From: Acidimicrobiales bacterium
GTDB lineage: Bacteria; Actinomycetota; Acidimicrobiia; Acidimicrobiales; UBA8190
Length of the DNA: 64,000 bases
Assembly: GCA_035531755.1 (NCBI GenBank)
Contig: DATKSK010000071.1
Span: 26,461-90,460, forward strand
Direction: 5' to 3'
Position 1 is the stretch's first letter. Each line of letters starts with the position of its first letter. The notes under the pieces are model-generated. The model saw only the letters and a program-made list of their open reading frames with translations, did no database searches and had not been told where the DNA came from. Below, piece after piece: positions 41,861-50,700 of this stretch. The translations under genes and the position numbers were made by a program.

Positions 41861-43507
41861 GTGAGCGGCGAGCAGTTCAACCTGGGGCGGGTCTTCGAAG
41901 CCGTCGCCCACACCATCCCCGACCGTGAGGCGATCGTGTGGGGAGAGCGGCGCCTCAGCTACCGGGACCTGCAGGAACGCTCCCGGCGCCTCGCCTCGTT
42001 CCTGCACGCCCGGGGACTGGGCGCCCACACCGAGCGGGCCGGGTTGGCGGGCCACGAGTCGGGCCAGGACCACCTGGGGATCTACCTCCACAACGGCAAC
42101 GAGTTCATCGAGGCGATGATCGGCTCGTACCTGGCCCGGGTGGGCCCCTTCAACGTCAACTACCGCTATGTCGAGGAGGAGCTGCAGTACCTCCTCACCG
42201 ACGCCGGGGCATGCGCCGTCGTCTACCACGCTGCCTTCGCCCCGGTGCTGGCCGGCGTCCTGCCGTCGCTGCCGAAGCTCGAGCTGCTCCTCCAGGTCGC
42301 CGACGACTCCGGCAACGACCTGCTCCCGGGGGCCGTCGACTACGAGGAGGCGCTCGCCTCGGTGGAGCCCCAGCTGCCACCGGTCGAACCGTCCCCCGAT
42401 GACCTCTACATCCTCTACACGGGGGGCACCACGGGGATGCCCAAGGGCGTGCTGTGGCGCCAGCACGACATCTTCCGGGCGGCCATGGGCGGCCGGACCT
42501 ACGGGACGTGGGAGCTCGTCGAGAGCTACCAGCACCTGGTGAGCCGGGTGCTGCCCGGCGGCGAGGTGCGCGTGATGTCCATCCCGCCGCTCATGCACGG
42601 GGCCGCCCAGTGGGCGAGCTTCTACTACATGGCCATGGGAGCGACCCTCGTCTTCCCGGACAACACCCGCTCCCTCGACCCTGTCGACGTCTGGCGGACC
42701 GTCGAGCGCGAGCGCGTCATCGGGATCTCCGTCGTAGGCGACGCCATGGCCCGTCCCGTGGTGGAGGAGCTCGAGCGGGGCGAGTACGACACGAGCTCCC
42801 TCCTCGCCTTCGGGAGCGGTGGCGCCATGCTGAGCGTGGGCATCAAGCAGCGCCTGCTCGACCGCCTCCCGACGATCATGATCTCCGACGTCGCCGGCGC
42901 CTCCGAGACGGGCGTGCAGATGGGGGTGGCCTCGGCCGGAACGACGGTGTCCACCGGGACCTTCGTGCCCGGCCCCGGGACGGTGGTGGTGAGTGCCGAC
43001 CTGGCGCGCGTGCTCGAGCCGGGCGCCGAGGACGTCGGGTGGCTGGCGCAGCGCGGCGCCGTGCCGCTCGGGTACCTCGGTGACGCGCCCAAGACCGAGC
43101 GCACCTTCCCCGTCATCGGGGGCGAGCGCTACTCGGTGCCCGGCGACCGGGCGCGAGCACTCGCCGACGGGCAGATCGAGCTCCTGGGCCGCGACTCGGT
43201 CACCATCAACTCGGGCGGGGAGAAGATCTTCGCCGAGGAGGTGGAGCAGGCCATCATCCGCCACCCCGCCGTGGCCGACGTCGTGGTGGCCGGCCGGCCG
43301 AGCGAGCGGTGGGGCCAGGAGGTGGTGGCGATCGTGCAGGTGGCCGACGGGCACACCGTGAGCGCCGAGGATCTCGTGGCGGAAGCGGGCAAGCACATCG
43401 CCCGCTACAAGCTGCCGAAGGCCATCGCCTTCCTCCCCCACATCGTGCGCTCCCCCGCGGGGAAGGCCGATTACCGCTGGGCCAAAGAGCGCGCCCTCGA
43501 GGCGTGA
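41861..43507 (+). CDS. Acyl-CoA synthetase (FadD-like, AMP-binding)
   Basis: The protein has 548 residues. The GTG at 41861 follows GGGAGGGTGGTCG; an ATG at 41744 would add an Arg/Gly-rich leader. Adenylate-forming motifs are YILYTGGTTGMPKGVLWRQH (A3), ISDVAGASETG (A5-like), YSVPGDRA (A7 region), LLGRDSVTINSGGEKIFAEE (A8) and the C-terminal PAGKADYRWAKE with the catalytic Lys (A10). It activates a carboxylic acid as CoA thioester. Sequence style resembles the FadD group used for sterol or fatty-acid side chains. The enoyl-CoA hydratase gene lies downstream in the same direction. Confidence 0.9.
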   Translation: MSGEQFNLGRVFEAVAHTIPDREAIVWGERRLSYRDLQERSRRLASFLHARGLGAHTERAGLAGHESGQDHLGIYLHNGNEFIEAMIGSYLARVGPFNVNYRYVEEELQYLLTDAGACAVVYHAAFAPVLAGVLPSLPKLELLLQVADDSGNDLLPGAVDYEEALASVEPQLPPVEPSPDDLYILYTGGTTGMPKGVLWRQHDIFRAAMGGRTYGTWELVESYQHLVSRVLPGGEVRVMSIPPLMHGAAQWASFYYMAMGATLVFPDNTRSLDPVDVWRTVERERVIGISVVGDAMARPVVEELERGEYDTSSLLAFGSGGAMLSVGIKQRLLDRLPTIMISDVAGASETGVQMGVASAGTTVSTGTFVPGPGTVVVSADLARVLEPGAEDVGWLAQRGAVPLGYLGDAPKTERTFPVIGGERYSVPGDRARALADGQIELLGRDSVTINSGGEKIFAEEVEQAIIRHPAVADVVVAGRPSERWGQEVVAIVQVADGHTVSAEDLVAEAGKHIARYKLPKAIAFLPHIVRSPAGKADYRWAKERALEA

Positions 43508-43587
43508 CCTCGACGGCGCATCACCGACGGGCGGGACCATGGAGGATCGCATCACCCTGCGAGAACACGGCGCCAGGGCCCCGGTTC

Positions 43588-43782
43588 ATGCACTTCTCCG
43601 AGCTCGACGCGGACGACCCCGAGGAGGCCTCCATGGCGATGGCACGGCACATGGCCCGGTACTTCGGTGGACCCCGCACCGACGGGTTCCGGGTGTGGGC
43701 CGACTGGCCGGCGGCCGGTAGCCGGGTGGAGCACTGCAACACATTCCGGCTCCTCGGCACCACACCGGTAGGGATGCGCTGA
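43588..43782 (+). CDS. Small hypothetical protein
   Basis: A 64-residue frame ends one base before the enoyl-CoA hydratase ATG. It begins MHFSELDADDPEEASMAMAR, continues with YFGGPRTDGFRVWADWPAAG and ends FRLLGTTPVGMR. I do not recognise it. Tight spacing to the next gene supports translation coupling, but the ribosome site is weak and it could be non-coding. Confidence 0.35.
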   Translation: MHFSELDADDPEEASMAMARHMARYFGGPRTDGFRVWADWPAAGSRVEHCNTFRLLGTTPVGMR

Positions 43783-43783
43783 C

Positions 43784-44587
43784 ATGGACTTCGTCCTCGT
43801 GGACACGCCGCGCCCCCATGTGACGCGCATCACGCTCAACCGCCCGGAGCGCATGAACGCCATGGCGTTCGACGTCATGGTGCCGTTCCGCCGGGCGCTC
43901 GAGGCGGCGAGCGACGACAACGACACCCGCGTCGTCGTGCTCACCGGCGCCGGCGGCGCCTTCTGCTCGGGCGCCGACCTCGAGGACGCCGGTGTCATCC
44001 CCAACATCGCCGGGCTCACGCGCACCACGATCGCCCAGCGCTCGATGGAGCTGCTCGACGACGTCGTCCGCGCCATCCGGAAGATGCACCAGCCCGTCAT
44101 CGGGGCCCTCAACGGGCCCGCCATCGGCGGGGGCTTCTGCCTGAGCGTGGCCACCGACATCCGCATCGCCTCCGAGGACGCCTACTTCCGGGCCGCGGGA
44201 GTCAACAACGGGCTCACCTCGAGCGAGCTCGGGCTGAGCTACCTCCTGCCCCGGGCGATCGGCGCCTCGCGCGCCTTCGAGATCATGCTGACCGGTCGCG
44301 ACGTGGACGCCCACGAGGCCGAGCGCATCGGCCTGGTGTCGCGCACGGTGCCCGGGGCGGCGCTGCTCGACACCGCCTACGAGCTCGCCGAGCGCATCAT
44401 CGGGTTCTCGCGCGTCGGCATCGAGCTCACCAAGCGGCTGCTGTGGGCCAGCCTCGACGCCGGGAGCCTGCACGGCCACATGGACCACGAGGGCACCACC
44501 CAGCTCTACGTGCGTCTCACCACGGAGAACTTCGAGGAGGCCGTCCGCGCCCGGCGCGAGCGGCGACCACCGACGTTCCGCGACTGA
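43784..44587 (+). CDS. Enoyl-CoA hydratase/isomerase family protein
   Basis: The protein has 267 residues. The crotonase features are ITLNRPERMNAMAFDVM, VVLTGAGGAFCSGADLEDAG (first oxyanion-hole segment), ALNGPAIGGGFCLSVATDIR (second), then FRAAGVNNGLTSSELGLSYL with a Glu at the catalytic place, and EIMLTGRDVDAHEAERIGLV. It hydrates or isomerises enoyl-CoA intermediates in fatty-acid or sterol breakdown, in line with the acyl-CoA ligase upstream. Confidence 0.92.
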   Translation: MDFVLVDTPRPHVTRITLNRPERMNAMAFDVMVPFRRALEAASDDNDTRVVVLTGAGGAFCSGADLEDAGVIPNIAGLTRTTIAQRSMELLDDVVRAIRKMHQPVIGALNGPAIGGGFCLSVATDIRIASEDAYFRAAGVNNGLTSSELGLSYLLPRAIGASRAFEIMLTGRDVDAHEAERIGLVSRTVPGAALLDTAYELAERIIGFSRVGIELTKRLLWASLDAGSLHGHMDHEGTTQLYVRLTTENFEEAVRARRERRPPTFRD

Positions 44588-44617
44588 CGTGACGGCCCAC
44601 GCCGCCCGGGGGCAGCC

Positions 44618-45430
44618 CTATAGGGGCAGGAAGTCGACGAGCAGTTCGTTGACGGCGTCGGGCGCCTCGAGCTGCATCCAGTGCCCTGGGCCGTCGATGC
44701 GCTCGTAGCGCCACGTGCCGGTGACGTGGTCGGCGGAGCCGAGCATCTGCTCCTCGGTGAGCGCGACGTCGTCGCTGCTCCACACCCCCATCGTGTCGGC
44801 CTGCACGGGCGGGAGCACCATGGGCGGGTCCACGAGGGCCTGGGGCGGCACGTTGGCCCGGTACCAGTTGAGGGCAGGCGTCAGCGACTTGTTCGCTTCC
44901 ATCTCGGCGATCACGGCGTCGGCGTCGGGGTGCCGTCCCCATTCGCGGAAGTTGGTCCAGTCGTCGGCCGACAGCCACTGCTCGGCGATGCCCTCGAACT
45001 GGAACAGCAGCATGTACCACGACTTCTCGCGCTGGGCGTATCCCGCCGAGGCGAACGACAGGGGGTGGCCCACCGACAGTGCCACCAGGTGGTCGACGCG
45101 GTCGGGGATGAGCGATCCGATCACCCACGCCAGGGCGGCGCCCCAGTCGTGGCCCACGACATGGGCCCGCTCGAGGCCCAGCTCGTCGAGGATGGCGACC
45201 ACGTCGCCGGCCAGGTACGGCAGCGAGTACGCCTCCACCTCGGCGGGCTTGTCGGACGCGCCGTAACCCCGGAGGTCGGGGACCACGGTCGAGAACCCGG
45301 CGTCGGCAAGGGCGGCGACCTGGTGGCGCCACAGCCGGCCGCTGTCGGGGAAGCCGTGGAGCAGCACGACGGGCGGGCCCTCCCCCGTCACCTCGTACGC
45401 GATCCCCACTCCGTTCACATCGACACGCAT
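44618..45430 (-). CDS. Alpha/beta hydrolase, epoxide-hydrolase-like
   Basis: The protein has 270 residues. PPVVLLHGFPDSGRLWRHQV is the HGFP oxyanion loop, VVPDLRGYGASDKP follows, and HVVGHDWGAALAWVIGSLIP has an Asp nucleophile (GHDWG) as in epoxide hydrolases and haloalkane dehalogenases. IDGPGHWMQLEAPDAV supplies the catalytic His. A lid region (residues 125-195) is rich in Trp and Tyr. Soluble epoxide hydrolase is the best guess; the substrate is unknown. It is convergent with the hydratase gene. Confidence 0.88.
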   Translation of the reverse strand: MRVDVNGVGIAYEVTGEGPPVVLLHGFPDSGRLWRHQVAALADAGFSTVVPDLRGYGASDKPAEVEAYSLPYLAGDVVAILDELGLERAHVVGHDWGAALAWVIGSLIPDRVDHLVALSVGHPLSFASAGYAQREKSWYMLLFQFEGIAEQWLSADDWTNFREWGRHPDADAVIAEMEANKSLTPALNWYRANVPPQALVDPPMVLPPVQADTMGVWSSDDVALTEEQMLGSADHVTGTWRYERIDGPGHWMQLEAPDAVNELLVDFLPL

Positions 45431-45449
45431 CGGACCTCTCCTTCAGTGC

Positions 45450-45497
45450 GGGACTACGGCACAGTACGGGACGACGGCACAGGACGGGACGACGGCA
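45450..45497. repeat. 18-bp tandem repeat in an intergenic gap
   Basis: GGGACTACGGCACAGTAC, GGGACGACGGCACAGGAC and the partial GGGACGACGGCA follow each other directly between two leftward genes. The first spacer base changes are few, so the array is young. Confidence 0.8.
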
Positions 45498-45501
45498 TCG
45501 A

Positions 45502-46917
45502 TCATGGCGACACGATCGACAAGAGCTGGGCGCGTGTGGGCCCCAACTGCGGCGCGTGGCGCCATCCCCCGCCCACGGACCGGACCTTGTCGAGCAACCC
45601 GGGGGCGGCGAGGACCTCGTCGGCCGGCTGTAGCAGGCCGAAGAGCGTCAGCGTGGCCCGCAGGCAGTCCGGGTCCTGGCCCGCCGCGAACCCCAACGCC
45701 TGCAGGGTGTCCCAGCCGTCGTCCCCGGGGCGGTAGGGCTCGCCGCGGATCTCGGCGTCGATCTCCGCCAGGCGGTGGCGGTCGAAGTCGAGCGTCGCCC
45801 GGTACCAGGGCTCGGCGACCGTGTCGGTGGCGTCGGCCCAGGCGGCGCTGAATGCCGCGGGGTCGTCGACCCCGGTGGCCCGCACCGTGTCGCGCAGGGC
45901 CAGGCAGTGCAGCAGCCCGAGGGTGGCGCCGCGCCCCAACGACGGGTTCGTGCACGCCCACGAGTCCCCGACGGCCGCCACGCCCGTGGCCACCGGCACC
46001 CCGTCGATCGTGAAGTCGCGGTGGCGGTCCTCGATCTTGGCCATGACGACGACGTGGTCCTCCAAGGCCTCGCCGTCGAGCCAGTGCGCGGCCAGGGGGA
46101 GGCTGGCCACCACCGCCGTCCAGCGCTCCACATCGCGCAGGGGACGCATGGCCTTGTCGGCGGCGCTGGCGACGACCCCGATGCCCCACGTGCCGTTGTC
46201 GGCCGGCAGCGTGAGAGCCGACACGCTGCCGTAGGACTGCAGGAACGGACCGAAGATCGGCGGCGTGGTGCCGTCGGTCGAGCGGAAGTGGCGACCGTAG
46301 TAGACGAAGCCCAGGTCCTCGATCTCCTCGACGGGGCGCCGGGCCCCGGCGGCCCCGAGCCAGTCGGGCAGCGGCGAGCGCCGCCCGGCGGCGTCGACGA
46401 CCAGGTCGGCCCGGATCTCCTCGCCGGTCGCCAGGCGCACCCCGGTGACGTGGACCGCGCCCGGCACGACCGGGGTGCCGGTGACGAGCCCCTGCACGGT
46501 CACGCCGCGGCGAACGGTGACCCCGGGTGTGGCGGCCGCGACGGCCCCCAGGACGGCTTCGACCACCGGGCGGCGGCCGGTGACGGCGTCGAAGCCGGCG
46601 TCCTCGGGGCGCGCGCCCCCGGTGAGCCTGTCAGGTGCGCCCGCGATGGGGTTGACCCGCAGTGCCCCGGCGGCCTCGAGGCCGGTCAGGACCCGGGGGA
46701 GCTCCCGTTCGAGCTCCACCCGGAACCGCGCGGCGAAGAAGTGGAGCAGCCGGAACTGGTTGACCCCCCGCCGCTCCCAGGTCTCCCACGCCTCGGTCGG
46801 CGCCGGGGGCTCGGCCGCGTCACGCTCGAGGACCGTGACGTCGTGGCCGTCCTCGGCCAGCAGCATGGCGGCGGACAGGCCGGCCACGCCCCCTCCGGTG
46901 ATCACGATGGCAGCCAT
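45502..46917 (-). CDS. FAD-dependent monooxygenase/oxidoreductase
   Basis: The protein has 471 residues. IVITGGGVAGLSAAMLLAED is the N-terminal Rossmann FAD motif, and DLVVDAAGRRSPLPDWLG the middle DG-type motif. VAAVGDSWACTNPSLGRGAT is the GD motif of aromatic-hydroxylase-like flavoproteins. No membrane segment is seen. The family includes geranylgeranyl reductases and hydroxylases. The substrate is unknown. It is followed on the same strand by the epoxide-hydrolase-like gene, so the pair could oxidise and then hydrolyse a hydrophobic compound. Confidence 0.85.
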   Translation of the reverse strand: MAAIVITGGGVAGLSAAMLLAEDGHDVTVLERDAAEPPAPTEAWETWERRGVNQFRLLHFFAARFRVELERELPRVLTGLEAAGALRVNPIAGAPDRLTGGARPEDAGFDAVTGRRPVVEAVLGAVAAATPGVTVRRGVTVQGLVTGTPVVPGAVHVTGVRLATGEEIRADLVVDAAGRRSPLPDWLGAAGARRPVEEIEDLGFVYYGRHFRSTDGTTPPIFGPFLQSYGSVSALTLPADNGTWGIGVVASAADKAMRPLRDVERWTAVVASLPLAAHWLDGEALEDHVVVMAKIEDRHRDFTIDGVPVATGVAAVGDSWACTNPSLGRGATLGLLHCLALRDTVRATGVDDPAAFSAAWADATDTVAEPWYRATLDFDRHRLAEIDAEIRGEPYRPGDDGWDTLQALGFAAGQDPDCLRATLTLFGLLQPADEVLAAPGLLDKVRSVGGGWRHAPQLGPTRAQLLSIVSP

Positions 46918-47110
46918 CCGGACCTCCGTTCGTCACCGGCGATTCGCCGCCGCCCTCGGGCCCCGACCACCCGGATGGCCGGACCGGCCTCCCGGAAGCT
47001 ACCGGAAGCTAACAGCGGCCCGCGGCGCCCGGCGAGCCGGCGGGCGCCGCGTTCTGGGATGATCGGGACGGCACCCGGCGCGGCCGCGCCCGGGGCGGGA
47101 GGATCGACGC

Positions 47111-48658
47111 ATGCACATACCGCTCACCATCGGCGACTTCCTGGACCGGGCTGCCGTGGTGCACGGCGAGCGGGTGGCGGTGGTCGACGAGCCGGGCGTG
47201 GCCGGGTCGCTCGGCTCGGTCACGTACGCCGAGATGCACGCCCGGGCCCGGGGGATGGCCCTCGCCCTCGACGCCCTCGGCGTCGGCCCCGGCGAGCGCG
47301 TGGCGGTCGTGAGCCCCAATTCGGCCCGCATGCTCATCTCGTTCTTCGGCGTGAGCGGCTACGGCCGGGTGCTCGTCCCGGTCAACTTCCGCCTCAACGC
47401 CGACGAGGTGGCATACATCGTCGAGCACTCGGGCGCCTCGGTGCTGCTCGTCGACCCCGAGCTCGAGGGCTCCCTGGCGGCGGTGTCCGCCAAGGTGCGC
47501 ATGGTCCTCGACGGGAGCGAGGACGCGGGACTGTTCGCCCCCGCGCCCGCCGGTGCCGAGCCCGCACCATGGGAGGCCGACGAGGCCGCCACGTGCTCGA
47601 TCAACTACACCTCGGGGACGACGGCACGGCCCAAGGGCGTGCAGCTGACGCACCGCAACTGCTGGCTCAACGCCGCGGTCTTCGGCTGGCACACGACCGT
47701 CGGCGATCGCGACACACTGCTGCACACGCTGCCCATGTTCCACTGCAACGGCTGGGGGATGCCCTACGCCGTCACCGCCATGGGCGGCAAGCACGTCGTG
47801 CTGCGCAAGGTCGACGGCGAGGCGATCCTGGCGCGCGTCGCGACCGAAGGCGTCACGATGCTGTGCGGGGCGCCGGCCGTGTTCACGGCGGTGCTGGCGG
47901 CCGCGCAAGAGCGGCGGCGGCGTGGCGAGGAGGTCCCGGGCCGCGGGCAGGTGCGCGTCGTGGTGGCGGGCGCTCCCCCGCCCTCGTCGACCATCGAACA
48001 GATCGAGACCGAGCTCGGGTGGGAGTTCATCCAGATCTACGGGCTGACCGAGACCACCCCGCTGCTGACGGTCAACCGGGCACCGGCCGAGTGGGACGGG
48101 CTCGACAGCGCGGCACGGGCGTCGCTGCTGTCGCGGGCGGGCGTGCCCGCTGTGGGCGTGCGCATCCGGACCGACGAGAGCGGCGAGATCCTGGCGCGTT
48201 CGAACCACGTCTTCGACGGCTACTGGGAGCAGCCCGAGGACACGGCCCGGGCCCTCGAGGGCGGGTGGTTCCACACCGGCGACGGCGGCTACCTCGACGG
48301 GGCCTACACCGTGATCGCGGATCGCAAGAAAGACATCATCATCACGGGCGGCGAGAACGTGTCGTCGATCGAGGTGGAGGACTGCCTCTACAAGCACACC
48401 GCGGTGGCGGAGGTGGCGGTGATCGGCGTTCCCGACGACAAGTGGGGCGAAACGGTGAAGGCCCTCGTCGTGCTGCGTCCGGGCGCCGTGGCCACCGAGG
48501 ACGAGCTCATGGACTTCTGCCGGGCCCACCTGGCCCACTTCAAGGCGCCCACGTCGATCGAGGTGCGCGCCGGCCTCGTCCGGACGGCCACCGGCAAGCT
48601 CCAGAAGTACAAGCTGCGCCAGCCCTACTGGGAGGGTCACGACCGGAAGGTGAACTGA
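47111..48658 (+). CDS. Long-chain/medium-chain acyl-CoA ligase
   Basis: The protein has 515 residues from an ATG behind GGGGCGGGAGGATCGACGC. The adenylation motifs are SINYTSGTTARPKGVQLTHR (A3), IQIYGLTETTPLLTVN (A5), GGWFHTGDGGYLDGA (A7), VIADRKKDIIITGGENVSSI (A8) and RTATGKLQKYKLRQPY (A10 Lys). The set is complete, so the enzyme should be active. It starts a rightward unit with a TesB-like thioesterase and an aldo-keto reductase. Confidence 0.92.
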   Translation: MHIPLTIGDFLDRAAVVHGERVAVVDEPGVAGSLGSVTYAEMHARARGMALALDALGVGPGERVAVVSPNSARMLISFFGVSGYGRVLVPVNFRLNADEVAYIVEHSGASVLLVDPELEGSLAAVSAKVRMVLDGSEDAGLFAPAPAGAEPAPWEADEAATCSINYTSGTTARPKGVQLTHRNCWLNAAVFGWHTTVGDRDTLLHTLPMFHCNGWGMPYAVTAMGGKHVVLRKVDGEAILARVATEGVTMLCGAPAVFTAVLAAAQERRRRGEEVPGRGQVRVVVAGAPPPSSTIEQIETELGWEFIQIYGLTETTPLLTVNRAPAEWDGLDSAARASLLSRAGVPAVGVRIRTDESGEILARSNHVFDGYWEQPEDTARALEGGWFHTGDGGYLDGAYTVIADRKKDIIITGGENVSSIEVEDCLYKHTAVAEVAVIGVPDDKWGETVKALVVLRPGAVATEDELMDFCRAHLAHFKAPTSIEVRAGLVRTATGKLQKYKLRQPYWEGHDRKVN

Positions 48659-48781
48659 CCCGTCGGGCCACCGGTCGGTGAGTGCGACCCGGCCGCCTCG
48701 CGGTGCATGCGGCACCCGCCGCCCCGGTTCGGCGGTGCACGCGGTCACCCCCGCCCCAATGAGCCCAATTAGGGTGCGGCC

Positions 48782-49636
48782 ATGGACGCACGGCACTTCC
48801 TCGGGCTCGAGCCCACCGACGACCCGCTGCGCTGGCGCCTGCCCGTCACGCCCGCGGTGTGCACCCCGGGGCGGTTCCTCTACGGCGGGTGCGGGCTGGC
48901 GGCGGGCATCGTGGCCCTCGAGGAGGCCTCGGGGCGTCCGACGGTGTGGGCCACAGCCCAGTACCTGGCGTACGCGCCCACCGGGTCGGTGCTCGAGTGG
49001 GAGGTGGTCCTGGCCGCCACCGGCCGCAACACCACCCAGGGCCGGGCCATCGGCCGCCTCGGTGACGAGGAGGTGCTCACCGTCAACGCCGCCCTCGGCC
49101 GCCACGAGCTCGACATGTCGGGCACGTGGGTCGACCCGCCCGCCGTGCCGGGCCCCGACGAGTGCCCGGTCCAGGAGATCCCCGCCCTGTTCGCCGACTC
49201 GGTGCTCGTCCGGGTGGAGCACCGCGTGGCCCGGGGCCGGATGATGAGCGAGCTCGACGGGGTGCCCGGCGATGCCCGATCGGCGTTCTGGGCACGCGTG
49301 CCGGGGCACCTCGAGCCCTCGGCCGCCACCCTGGCGGTGATCGGCGACTACGTCTCGGGCGGCGTGTCACAACCGCTCGGGGTGCGCACCATGGGCCGCA
49401 GCCTCGACAACACGATACGGATCGCCCAGCTGGTGCCGACGGAGTGGGTGCTGTGCGACATCCAGATGCACGCCCTCGCCCACGGCTTCGGCCACGGCCT
49501 GGCCCACCTGTGGGCCGAGGACGGCACGCTGCTCGGCACCGCCAGCCAGTCCATCAGCGTGCGGCGGTGGCCGGGCGACATCGCCGTGGTCTCGGGCGCG
49601 GCGACGGCAGGGGCCACACCGGAACAGGAGGGATGA
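48782..49636 (+). CDS. TesB-like acyl-CoA thioesterase
   Basis: The protein has 284 residues. A double hot-dog layout is seen. The first half has CTPGRFLYGGCGLAAGIVAL, then TVWATAQYLAYAPTGSVLEW and TQGRAIGRLGDEEVLTVNAA. The second half has RTMGRSLDNTIRIAQLVPTE, then WVLCDIQMHALAHGFGHGLA and ASQSISVRRW. These fit acyl-CoA thioesterase II relatives, which hydrolyse acyl-CoA to free acid and CoA. It overlaps the aldo-keto reductase start (ATGA). Confidence 0.82.
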   Translation: MDARHFLGLEPTDDPLRWRLPVTPAVCTPGRFLYGGCGLAAGIVALEEASGRPTVWATAQYLAYAPTGSVLEWEVVLAATGRNTTQGRAIGRLGDEEVLTVNAALGRHELDMSGTWVDPPAVPGPDECPVQEIPALFADSVLVRVEHRVARGRMMSELDGVPGDARSAFWARVPGHLEPSAATLAVIGDYVSGGVSQPLGVRTMGRSLDNTIRIAQLVPTEWVLCDIQMHALAHGFGHGLAHLWAEDGTLLGTASQSISVRRWPGDIAVVSGAATAGATPEQEG

Positions 49637-50559
49637 TGCGCACGCGGACGATCGGCTCGCTCGATGTCTCGGTGGTCGGGCTCGGGTGCAACAACTTCGG
49701 CGGGCGCCTCGACGAGGAGCGCTCCGCCGCGGTGGTGCACGCCGCCATCGACACCGGGATCACGTTCTTCGACACCGCCGACATCTACGGCGGCACCAGG
49801 AGCGAGGAGTTCGTGGGCCGCGCCCTCGGGCCGCGCCGGGACCGGGTCGTCCTCGCCACCAAGTTCGGCATGGCCGTCGACGAGCAGCGCCAGGGCGCCA
49901 AGCCCGACTACGTGCGGCGCGCCCTCGACGACAGCCTCCGGCGCCTCGGCACCGACCGCGTCGACCTCTACCAACTCCACGCGCCGGATCCCACCACGCC
50001 GATCGCCGACACCCTGGCGGTCCTCGACGAGTGCGTCCGGGCCGGCAAGGTCCGGGAGATCGGCTGCTCCAACTTCACCGTGGCGCAGCTGCAGGAGGCC
50101 GCCCTCGCCGCTCGGGAGGGAGCGGCGCGCTTCGTGAGCGTGCAGAACGAGTACAGCCTGCTGCACCGCGGCCCCGAGGCCGACGTCCTCGTCGAGTGCG
50201 AGCGCACCGGCATCGCCTTCATCCCCTACTTCCCGCTGGCGTCGGGCGTGCTCACCGGCAAGTACCGGTCCGACGGGGAGCCGCCGGCGGGCACCAGGCT
50301 GGCGGGGATGCCCGCCGACCGCCGTCGGGGCTTGTTGTCAGTGGGCAACGTGGCCGCCATCGAGCGCCTCTCCGGGTTCGCCGAGCGCCACGGCCGCAGC
50401 CTGGTGGAGCTGGCCATCGCCTGGGTGGCCGCCCACGGGTCGGTGGCGAGCGTCATCGCCGGGGCGACATCGCCCGAGCAGGTCCGCGCCAACGCCGCCG
50501 CGGCCGACTGGGTGCTGGGCGCCGACGAGGTCGCCGAGGTCGACGCCCTCACACCCTGA
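49633..50559 (+). CDS. Aldo/keto reductase
   Basis: The protein has 308 residues from the ATG overlapping the previous stop. The catalytic tetrad places are visible: Asp and Tyr in FFDTADIYGGTRSEEFVGRA, Lys in RVVLATKFGMA and His in VDLYQLHAPDPTTP. NADPH-binding residues lie in SVIAGATSPEQVRANAAA near the C-terminus. It reduces an aldehyde or ketone; the substrate is unknown. Transcription probably ends at the stem-loop at 50634. Confidence 0.92.
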   Translation: MMRTRTIGSLDVSVVGLGCNNFGGRLDEERSAAVVHAAIDTGITFFDTADIYGGTRSEEFVGRALGPRRDRVVLATKFGMAVDEQRQGAKPDYVRRALDDSLRRLGTDRVDLYQLHAPDPTTPIADTLAVLDECVRAGKVREIGCSNFTVAQLQEAALAAREGAARFVSVQNEYSLLHRGPEADVLVECERTGIAFIPYFPLASGVLTGKYRSDGEPPAGTRLAGMPADRRRGLLSVGNVAAIERLSGFAERHGRSLVELAIAWVAAHGSVASVIAGATSPEQVRANAAAADWVLGADEVAEVDALTP

Positions 50560-50632
50560 CGACCTGACGTCCTGACGACCTGCGTCCTGACGACCTGCGT
50601 CCTGCGTCCTGACGACCTGCGTCCTGACGCGT
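50554..50632. repeat. 15-bp tandem repeat after the aldo-keto reductase
   Basis: CCTGACGACCTGCGT and close variants recur about five times in direct order, beginning at the stop codon of the aldo-keto reductase and ending at the terminator stem. One copy is shortened to CCTGCGT. Confidence 0.8.
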
Positions 50633-50633
50633 C

Positions 50634-50667
50634 GGCGCCGCCAGGACCGGTGGGTCCTGGCGGCGCC
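50634..50667. terminator. 15-bp perfect stem-loop, bidirectional terminator
   Basis: GGCGCCGCCAGGACC and GGTCCTGGCGGCGCC pair perfectly around a GGTG loop. The hairpin lies between convergent genes (aldo-keto reductase and YceI). There is no long T-run. Confidence 0.8.
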
Positions 50668-50700
50668 TCACGCCTTCCGGCAACCGGTGTCAGCCGTGGG

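Noticed and set aside
41735..43555. The long leftward open frame (666 codons) opposite the acyl-CoA synthetase
   Set aside because: Only its last 60 codons (41555-41734) look like a protein. The rest is antisense to intact adenylation motifs.
47009..49309. A 766-codon leftward frame opposite the acyl-CoA ligase and thioesterase
   Set aside because: Low-complexity His/Arg/Gly composition and no domains; the rightward genes have complete motifs.
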